From Gerris lacustris (lineage: Eukaryota > Arthropoda > Insecta > Hemiptera > Gerridae), in contig OX578282.1 of assembly GCA_951217055.1 (NCBI GenBank), forward strand, positions 13,331,877 through 13,395,876: DNA of 64,000 nucleotides. The letters are read 5' to 3'. The translations under genes were made by a program, and so were the position numbers. The notes under the pieces are model-generated. The model saw nothing but the letters and a program-made list of their open reading frames with translations. It was not told the origin of the DNA and searched no databases. Each line of letters begins with the position of its first letter. The stretch's first letter is position 1. Shown here piece by piece: positions 56,160 through 64,000 of this stretch.

Positions 56160-56303
56160 TGTAAGTACGATAGCTCTCGAACGAATTGACTTATAAAAAT
56201 AAAACTTGCACCGAAAAATCAAGCTCGTTGAGATGAGGATCCCCACAAAAAATGTGATCTTTATGACGTCATTAACCCCTCCTGATGAGTCAGCAAAGAT
56301 TAA

Positions 56304-56725
56304 AAATAGACTGCCAATTGGTGTGGCACATAACTTCCTCGCATCCTATCATGTACTTTATTGTTATATTAACATTATCGTTATATTAATTTATTGTTAT
56401 ATTGTTTATTATTAATAGTTTTTTGTGATCTTTAACACTTCATAGCTGTGTCGCTGTTGGTTTTACTAAAAAATTGTACTTGAAAAAAATGTTTATCTCA
56501 TTGAATAGATGAAGTTTGGTTTTTTCCCCGACCTAAAATTCCAATTTTAAATTTGAAGCTCACGTTTACGCGAGCGTTGCGCGTGAACACTTGAACGGAT
56601 AACGTTGTCCAACGAACTCGTCCTGGGCATTGGTAAAATGAACATGTATACCACATTTCATCAAAATCGGACGACAATTACTCAAGTTATCGTCGCACGT
56701 TTCAGGATTCGCGGACACACAGACC

Positions 56726-56765
<40 letters not shown>

Positions 56766-56893
56766 CGGAACCAAAAATGTTCCCTGATGTCTGAAACGGA
56801 TTTCTGTCTTGGAATTTTTAAAATCGGAGGCATAAAACTTTTTTGTTCTCAAAAGTGAACACAATACTTCCGTTACCTTCGGTAAGCTCGTAA
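56304..56893 (-). repeat. Family A repeat unit
   Basis: From 'gactgccaattggtgtggca' to 'ttccgttaccttcggtaagc', with (gaca)n at 56727-56764. It lies between the two direct copies of the 'gatagctctcgaacgaattg' segment, suggesting insertion with a duplication or two neighbouring copies. Confidence 0.78.
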
Positions 56894-57179
56894 GTAAAAT
56901 ACAAAAAAATCAAGTGAGGTATCGCTTCTTATGTTTTTAGGGTCCTGAATCCAAAAAATGAGTTACCATAGCGATTCGAATAATAATTTAATAATAATAA
57001 TAATAATAATAATGGTAATAAAAACAATTTCGTGCGGATTTCTTGTAAGCACGATAGCTCTCGAACGAATTGAAGTATCAAAATAAAACTTGCACCGAAA
57101 AATCAAGCTTGTTGAGATGAGGATCCCTATCGAAAATGGGATCTTTATGACGTCGTTAACCCCTCCTGATTTAAAATAA

Positions 57180-58235
57180 TCCTACCGCGGGGTGCCGCAA
57201 GCCGAGCGAATTTCCATTCGAAATTTGTAGTTCAATGTTGTGCAGTTTAAACTTCTTTTAAACTACTATGATTATGTTTAACTAAGCAAGGGGGGGATGA
57301 TCAAGAATGACTTTTTGTCGAAAAATGAAATTTTTAGGTCACTTCACGTATCGTCAAGTCGATCCTGGGACATACTGTATATATATTTGAAACTGGAAAG
57401 ATATGCTGAAATGAAGAAATTCCATATCTTAATTTATTGTTAATTTACTTTTTTTCGATAATATAATATTTATGTCACTTGTAATTAATGTTACGTTGTT
57501 GCTCTAGTGATTATGTATACTGCGAAAAAGCAACTCATTTGTATAAAACCTTTAGTTTTATAAACAAATAAAGAATTATTATTATTATTATTAGATAAAA
57601 ATCGTACACGCTACCTTAAAGTGAAACAAACATTATCTAAATGCAGAAAGTTTGACGAGAATCAGACGATTCAATAAGTTCATAATTTGACTTAAAAAAT
57701 GCAATGTAGTGTAATCTTTTAAGTCAGTCAGCTTGAGAATGACCCAAGGAGGGGTCGCAATATCACAAAAGGGAGCGTTTTATGTTTTCCTTAAGACCAA
57801 AAAGCAACAAATTTAAAAGGATAATTTTTTGTAAAAGCATAAAAAAAAGTACGTTAAAGAATGTGATTAAGCTATGTGCCACACAAATTTCCAGACTATT
57901 ATTACTCCTTTTAAGTCATTTATAGCATCTGAAATTTACGACGACTTGACGTGCAGCTGATAAATTACTATGATTGCATAATTCAATAGATTCATAAATA
58001 CTGATTCAATAATTTTTTATAAATAGTTAGTTTCGGAACGTCCTCTCTCGAGGCATTTCATATAAGAAGTGTGGAGTGGGGAAATGGTCTGTTTTGACCA
58101 TTTTTCTTACTTTGGCTTCCAGCTCTGTTCATTTATCTCTTGCTGCAATATTTATCCTTTTTCCATCTCAACGTAAGAAGGAAATATCGAGACTGTTGAA
58201 ATTTTATTTTAAAAATGGTATAAATATGTTGTTAT
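57180..58235. other. No gene; possible LINE or SINE 3' tail
   Basis: 'aacaaataaagaattattatt' ending in (att)n at 57560-57592 resembles a retroposon 3' end with its poly(A) signal. A family A end fragment (gctatgtgccacacaaattt) is at 57874. Confidence 0.4.
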
Positions 58236-58265
58236 AGCAATATGTATCTCTAAAAACATTATTAC

Positions 58266-58323
<58 letters not shown>

Positions 58324-58702
58324 GTAATAATACTTTTTTGTATTATTCTTATTTTATTTTATGAGGAATTATTTGTCGTAAAAGTTTAAAAGCAAGGTTT
58401 AAGTAAATATATTTTAGTTATTTCAATATATGTATAAATTTCCAAGTTTCTTTCTTGTAGAATTAAACAAACTTTGAATTGTGTATTTTTTTTTAGCTTA
58501 ATTATTTCAAAATGGATTTGTTATTTTCGTTATGCTCAGAAGCATAATATGAATAAAGTTTAAATGTGAAATAACTAAAATATATTAAGTTAAACCTTGC
58601 TTTTAAACATTTGACAAATAATTCCTCATAAAAGGAAATAAAAATGGTTATTATTATTATTGTAATAATGTTTTTTGAGATGCATATTGCGCTTATACCA
58701 TA
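58236..58702. repeat. Foldback with (TAA)n in its left arm
   Basis: 58236-58430 (tctctaaaaacattattaca, aggaattatttgtcgtaaaa, aaggtttaagtaaatatatt) recurs inverted at 58560-58702. The (taa)n at 58266-58323 is much shorter in the right arm. Confidence 0.75.
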
Positions 58703-59054
58703 AGCGCACAAGTATGGATACAATTTAAAATTAAAAAAAAATATTATAAATTATTGTAATGGATCTTAACATCAACTGATAAATTGATACTTGTATTTAT
58801 ACTAATTTATTGATTGAAGATAAATAAAATGAATCACTAGCCTAAACAAGATCATTATTCTTAGAGCTCTCTATGAAGTTTCATTCTACAATTTTATATC
58901 AAAAAGCAATAAAACAATATATGCACATAAATCTTAAATATGATCACACAAATCTTAAATAATACCACATAAATCCATAATAATTTTACAGTTTATGTTA
59001 TGGTAGATGGATCTTTAGGTGTGATAATTAAACCATTAAGCCATATCGTTTAGA

Positions 59055-59089
59055 GACGTTTCGACCCGTCATCATAAGGTCATTATCAG
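59055..59089 (-). ncRNA. Hammerhead-like motif, degenerate
   Basis: The minus strand reads CUGAUAA, stem GACC..GGUC, GAAA, CGUC. One core change (G8 to A). It lies just outside the left arm of the Penelope-like element. Confidence 0.45.
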
Positions 59090-59149
59090 TCTTTATTTCT
59101 AAAATTACAAAAATAATTAGTATGAAAGTTGGCTGTAAGTGTACCCTTT

Positions 59150-61258
59150 ACTAATTTTTGTATCTGGTAGTGGATCCTTTAAGGGTTTAAGTGAAATAAA
59201 TTACTTCAATTCATTCTCATCGGCAACGTTTGGGCCTCACCGGCCATTATCAAGCCTAAAAATGTATATTTCAATCAATACAACTACAATAATTATCATG
59301 ACATAACATCAAGAAGGAGAGGTTCAAAAATATTGCTTTACCATATAGTAACAAACTTAATTTAAGTGTAGTCAAACAATTTAATATGGTCTTAGGAATT
59401 CTTAGATTCCGTCGTCACGTAATCACTAATATTACACCTCTAATCTTAAACTCGGAAGTTCTTGTAGCAAGATACATTAATAACAGTAACACAAACATAA
59501 ATTGAGTACAATAGTAACGTTATGGTAACATAATAACTAAAAGTAAAAAAAACGAATTTAACAATAATCACAGATAAGATGTACAAAAGTAAACATTGGA
59601 CTAGATAAAAATATGTCTCTTATCACTACTGTTATCAGACAGTTATATATATAATTTGAAACGGGTTTTATTATTGGTTAACAAATAATAAATTTCACCA
59701 ATTAAATTCTAAAATCTAGTAAGTGAGGAGAAAGGATAAAAACATTGGATAATAAAAATACAAATAACAAAAAAATCGTGACAAGTGAGTGATCATAAAG
59801 GCCTGGTCTGATCTCTAGGGCGGGAATTTTGAATTGACTTACTATAGTATATCCCACTATAATATTTGTTGAGGGAGCGGGAGTCTGTTTTTATATTAAC
59901 GGTTTTTTCGAGACTAATGGCTATGTTCAGAGCTTCCATCATTTTTCTCCTGTTTGTTTTCTGCTCTCTCCCTATAATTTTAGTTTCATCAAATCTAAAT
60001 TCATGTTTGGTGGCCAAGGTATGACTGGAAAGGGCTGTATTGGAGTTCCCTTTGTTTTGGTCATACTTATGTTGTTCAATACGATTTTTGATTAGTTGGT
60101 TACTCTCACCTATATAAGTTTTGTGGCAATTACCGCAAGGAATCTCGTAAATGGTGCCAATGGTGTTATCAAATGGAATTTTATCTTTCATGTTATGGTA
60201 AATTTTTTCGATTTTATTTAAAGGTTTGTATCCGAATCTAATTTCTGGGCAATCAAATTTTTTCATAAGGAATTGTACTTTATCAGAAAGTCCTTTGATA
60301 TAAGGCATACTAACATGTTTAGTAGGTCTCGTTATTGTTCTATCTATTATGATGTTGTCATTATTATTGTTGTTAAGGTGAAAGTTAATGTGTTTATACC
60401 AAATATTTTTAATGAGTCTAAAGGGGTAAAAATTTTCCTTTAATTTAGTGAATATGGTATTTTTAACTTCTTTGAGATGGCTAAGGTCAGTGAGAGAAAT
60501 TGCATTTTTTATAAGGTTGTTAACTGAATTTGTTTTTTGATGAGTGGGATGAAAAGATCTATAATTAAAATTCAAAATTCCCGCCCTAGAGATCAGACCA
60601 GGCCTTTATGATCACTCACTTGTCACGATTTTTTTGTTATTTGTATTTTTATTATCCAATGTTTTTATCCTTTCTCCTCACTTACTAGATTTTAGAATTT
60701 AATTGGTGAAATTTATTATTTGTTAACCAATAATAAAACCCGTTTCAAATTATATATATAACTGTCTGATAACAGTAGTGATAAGAGACATATTGTTATC
60801 TAGTCCAATTTTTACTTTTGTACATCTTATCTGTGATTATTGTTAAATTCGTTTTTTTTACTTTTAGTTATTATGTTACCATAACGTTACTATTGTACTC
60901 AATTTATGTTTGTGTTACTGTTATTAATGTATCTTGCTACAAGAACTTCCGAGTTTAAGATTAGAGGTGTAATATTAGTGATTACGTGACGACGGAATCT
61001 AAGAATTCCTAAGACCATATTAAATTGTTTGACTACACTTAAATTAAGTTTGTTACTATATGGTAAAGCAATATTTTTGAACCTCTCCTTCTTGATGTTA
61101 TGTCATGATAATTATTGTAGTTGTATTGATTGAAATATACATTTTTAGGCTTGATAATGGCCGGTGAGGCCCAAACGTTGCCGATGAGAATGAATTGAAG
61201 TAATTTATTTCACTTAAACCCTTAAAGGATCCACTACCAGATACAAAAAATAATTAGT
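59150..61258 (-). mobile_element. Penelope-like element with inverted pseudo-LTRs
   Basis: Arms 59150-59835 and 60568-61258 are highly similar inverted copies of about 690 bp, and a GIY-YIG ORF lies between and overlaps both inner ends. Each arm carries a degenerate hammerhead-like motif (61149-61182 plus strand; 59222-59257 minus strand): UUGAUAA, stem GGCC..GGCC, CAAA. Penelope-like elements are known for pseudo-LTRs in direct or inverted order and for hammerhead motifs in them. The reverse transcriptase part is missing. Confidence 0.82.
59793..60575 (-). CDS. Penelope-like GIY-YIG endonuclease ORF, N-terminally truncated
   Basis: 260 codons. Residues 1-130 correspond to the region between reverse transcriptase thumb and nuclease (THQKTNSVNNLIKNAIS, ITRPTKHVSMPYIKGLS). 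The nuclease begins at about 138: GTIYEIPCGNCHKTYIGE holds the GIY-like TIY, a Cys-x2-Cys pair and the YIG-like TYIG. IKNRIEQHKYD supplies the catalytic Arg (165) and His, SSHTLATKHEFRFD the second motif, and MMEALNIAI the catalytic Glu (215). The nuclease would nick DNA to prime copying. The last 15 or so codons and the first few are encoded in the inverted arms, so the ends of the frame are not native. Without reverse transcriptase it cannot retrotranspose alone. Confidence 0.82.
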   Translation of the reverse strand: MNFNYRSFHPTHQKTNSVNNLIKNAISLTDLSHLKEVKNTIFTKLKENFYPFRLIKNIWYKHINFHLNNNNNDNIIIDRTITRPTKHVSMPYIKGLSDKVQFLMKKFDCPEIRFGYKPLNKIEKIYHNMKDKIPFDNTIGTIYEIPCGNCHKTYIGESNQLIKNRIEQHKYDQNKGNSNTALSSHTLATKHEFRFDETKIIGREQKTNRRKMMEALNIAISLEKTVNIKTDSRSLNKYYSGIYYSKSIQNSRPRDQTRPL

Positions 61259-61337
61259 TACATTGATGGTCTTATATTAGGTAATTCTGTTGTGATTTAG
61301 TAATAACAATTATGATTGTTGTTAATGGTAATACAAG

Positions 61338-62072
61338 GGATATTCGGAAAGTAACCTCTGATTGGCCACTGTGCGGGAATTAGTGGGACTAGCGACGCCA
61401 CCATTGTTGCACTGACGTATGATAGGACATGGCAGGACATGGCAGGACAGTTTGCATCAAGCCGCGGTCAAATGAAATCCCACGAGCATTAGTTTGGTTT
61501 TTATAGCATCTTGAAATGTGCGCTCCACAAAAACTTCCGTTCAAATGCGACGTGCGAGCTGTTACAAGGTTTTTTTTTTACGGCAAAACAATATTCGGCA
61601 GCTGGTATTCATGGAAAACTTTGTGACGAGTATGGACCAAGTGTTAGATGTCAAGGAGTTGTACGTGAATGGGTTTGTTTATTTAAAAAGTGGACGAAAA
61701 AACATTCATGATGAAGAGAGAAGTGGTAGGCCATCATTAGTGACATAGATGAACTTGTTCTGAAAATTGATGGAAACGTTCGTGAAAATTTCACAATTTC
61801 TGAGTTGTCTAATGAATTTCTACTGATTTCTAGGACTGCGTTATAAAAGGTAGTGACAGAGAGGTTATGTTACCGGAAGTTCTGTGGTTGATGGGGGCTA
61901 AAAAATCTTACTGAGCACCAAAAAACTCGCACTTCGCATTTGGACGGAAGTTTTTTAGGAGTGCACATTTCAAGATGCTATAAAAACCAAACTAGTGCTT
62001 GCACGAAATTCTTTTGACAGCGGCTTTATGCAGACTGTCCTGCCGTGTACGTCAGCAACAATGTCTATCTCT
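61338..62072 (+). mobile_element. Mariner-like relic with long inverted ends
   Basis: 'ttgcactgacgtat', 'gcaggacagtttgca', 'tttttatagcatcttgaaat' on the left recur inverted on the right (62070 back to about 61925). The inverted ends now reach about 150-170 bp, including the first codons of the transposase, so one end was copied onto the other. Confidence 0.7.
61516..61900 (+). pseudogene. Mariner-like transposase, N-terminal fragment
   Basis: The start MCAPQKLPFKCDVRAV leads, with frame changes, into AAGIHGKLCDEYGPSV, VVREWVCLFK, NIHDEERSGRPSLVT and ENFTISELSNEF. These are the paired helix-turn-helix DNA-binding region of mariner-like transposases. At least two frameshifts and several stops are present and the DDD catalytic domain is absent. 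Confidence 0.8.
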
Positions 62073-62805
62073 TTAAGAGAGCGTCAATATTAGTATCTCT
62101 AAGGTTATATAAATATTAATAGATTTCACATTCTAGAACAACAGTCATGTCATAACCCAAATAAAAACATAACCGAATTAACTAAGATCGTAACAACATT
62201 TCAATTATAAAAATGTGCTGACATCAACGTATTCTAATAATTTTACATAAATAATATTTCACAAATAATAAATAATATTATACAACTCATAAATAATAGT
62301 GCCCAAATTATGATGAATATTACATAAATTATAAATAGCATTTCACAAGCAGTATTTATGATAGAAGAGATATCGATTCTTTATTTGAGGGAGTAGTCTC
62401 TCAAAAGCCTTTATAGAGAGAATTTATCAATAGCAGTTCGTGGGTGGATCTATCTTACCCCTTTGCTGCAAAGGAAGATAGGATGTCTTTAGTGGGTACG
62501 AAAATAATCACACTACCTACTCCCATTTCTCTTAGTTGGTTTGAGTTTATAAATTTTAGGGAAAACCTTAACTGTTTCTCCAACACTCCTTCGACTAACA
62601 AATTCCTTTAATTTGACATAAAACCCACGTTTTTCTTGCTCAGTGTTTTAAATTAAATTTACTGACTAATTAAATAGTTATTACATACTATAAATTATTG
62701 TTAGGAAGCTTGGTTACTGCTCAAACTTTTTTTTCTTTTCATGCGAAAAATAAAATTCTGAAAAAAAAACTATTGTGTAGAAAAATGCTATACTTTATTC
62801 GTGTT
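62073..62805. other. AT-rich, no gene recognised
   Basis: No frame or repeat ends that I can support. Confidence 0.4.
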
Positions 62806-63204
62806 TGCTTCCGACCTTAACGCAAGTAACACTTTCGTTTTCTTCAGTAAGCTCAAATAATTTTTGTTTTTATGTCTCCGAATTCCAAAATTCCTAAACA
62901 GAAATATTTTTCACACATCACGAAGCATTTGTGGTTTTACGTTTATCTGTTTGTCTGTCCTTAGACTTACTTGCAAACCACCAAGTTTTCAAAACCTACT
63001 TATCTGATTTTAATGGAATTTGGATGGTATGTCATAATTAGCCCACTGTTGTTTCCTTATTAATTTCACATTTCTGCGCCCATTTTCACATTATATCGAA
63101 TTGAAATAAATTTAGTCTTAAGGAATCGAAACATTTATTTCCTAGTGAGATCCCAATATTTTGACGCAAGGAAGCTATGTGCTACACTATTTGACAGACT
63201 GTTT
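62806..63204 (+). repeat. Family C repeat followed by a family A end fragment
   Basis: 'gcttccgaccttaacgcaag', 'ctaaacagaaatatttttca', 'gattttaatggaatttggat', 'catttctgcgcccatttt'. At 63166-63200 stands 'caaggaagctatgtgctaca', a family A end. Confidence 0.6.
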
Positions 63205-63384
63205 ATTTTTTTGAAATAGCTTGATTATTGTTGGTTCCATTACATTGTATGTATTTCTAACTTATATTTATAAATATTTTAAAAAATACCCGTCGTACAA
63301 TTTTCTTATAAATGTTTCGTTTTCTCATCTAATGGTACCAGCTAATTAGATTTTTCCTCCTTAATCACGAATAACTGAAGTAAA

Positions 63385-64000
63385 AAAGTACGTGTGGTGT
63401 CACGGGACACCCGGTAGGAACGAAGTTCCTTACATTTTTCATTAAATATAAATTATAAAATCACACTGCTAAGTACGTATACACTGCTAACTACTTATAC
63501 ATGGCGGAGTTAGAAAAGAGACAAAATTAAAAGTAAAGAACTGTTTGTACCTAGCAGAATTAAGGCAAAAATAAAAGAAAATCATTATTTGTATCATTAA
63601 AGCAAGCGTCTTACTATAAATATATATTGAATATAAGAAAAAAGTTTATAGTTAAAGAGTATGTTTGTTAAAGGATGTTGGATCAAAATAGGACTTTTTT
63701 CTACCTACCCGGCCTATTAATTTAAAATATTATAAAATATATCTCATCCCTACTCTAAAGCTTCTGCTTGTATCCGGTTGAAATTTAACATGCCTGTTTC
63801 AATTGTACTTTAGACAATGTGTAAGAAGTTTTATTAAAATCGTTATACGTTAGAACGGAAGATATCGGTAAAATGTTGTTTTCTTTATTTTAAACGTTTG
63901 GGTCCACTTTAATAAATTTAGCGATCTTTATCACTTCATAACAGTGTCGGTGTTCGTTTTACTAAAAAATATATTTAATAAAGTTGTTTGTCTCATTAAA
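63385..64000 (-). repeat. Family F repeat, cut by the window edge
   Basis: Same orientation and order as 28512-29000: 'acgtgtggtgtcacgggaca', 'ggaacgaagttccttac', 'ctgtttgtacctagcag', then 'gaagatatcggtaaaatg' and 'gtgtcggtgttcgttttact'. It supplies the uninterrupted reference for the two LINE insertions at 47-52 kb. Confidence 0.75.

Noticed and set aside
56285..56300. CTGATGAGTCAGCAAAG as another hammerhead
   Set aside because: Has CUGAUGA but no stem II plus GAAA arrangement.

Overview
The window looks like arthropod, probably insect, nuclear DNA. It is AT-rich and almost wholly built of transposable elements, satellites and their debris. I found no ordinary host gene. The evidence for a eukaryote is a spliced tyrosine-recombinase gene with GT..AG ends, non-LTR retrotransposons with target-site duplications, a BEL/Pao LTR element, a Penelope-like element, TTAA-flanked piggyBac and TA-flanked Tc1/mariner derivatives, tRNA-derived SINEs and long (TA)n tracts. 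I cannot name the species.

Layout. 1-2.1 kb: an old repeat, then a tandem array (period 280) carrying hammerhead ribozymes on the minus strand. 2.5-6.6 kb: family D and C repeats, a 26-bp minisatellite, a Penelope-like endonuclease fragment and a 51-bp minisatellite. 6.9-12 kb: a large foldback, a Tc1-like MITE, and two opposed family A repeats inside a wider inverted repeat. 12.8-13.8 kb: an internally deleted Crypton-like element. 17.5-20.6 kb: SINE, 75-bp-arm palindrome, family D. 20.7-24.8 kb: a young BEL/Pao deletion derivative with identical LTRs. 27.4-30.7 kb: MITE, family F, SINE. 31.1-32.4 kb: a second hammerhead array (period 309) with units in both orientations meeting at (TA)n tracts. 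33.7-34.3 kb: a 41-bp minisatellite. 35-40.6 kb: families C, B and D, some nested. 40.8-43.9 kb: a fuller Crypton-like element with a two-exon tyrosine recombinase, broken by a Tc1-type MITE and a frameshift, and with a piggyBac derivative in its intron. 46.9-52.6 kb: a family F repeat into which an RTE-type LINE and an RNase-H-bearing LINE have inserted. 54.7-57.2 kb: family C and A repeats and the env/LTR end of a gypsy-like (errantivirus-type) element. 59.1-61.3 kb: a Penelope-like GIY-YIG ORF between 690-bp inverted pseudo-LTRs. 61.3-62.1 kb: a mariner relic. 62.8-64 kb: family C and F repeats.

How parts may work together. The strongest unusual signal is the set of hammerhead-bearing tandem repeats. 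They look like animal retrozymes: short non-coding units whose RNA would self-cleave to monomers. The same window holds Penelope-like elements, whose pseudo-LTRs carry degenerate hammerhead-like motifs, so a possible mobilising partner is present. Families A, B, C and F share internal modules but have different ends, which suggests repeated end swapping. Family letters are my own labels.
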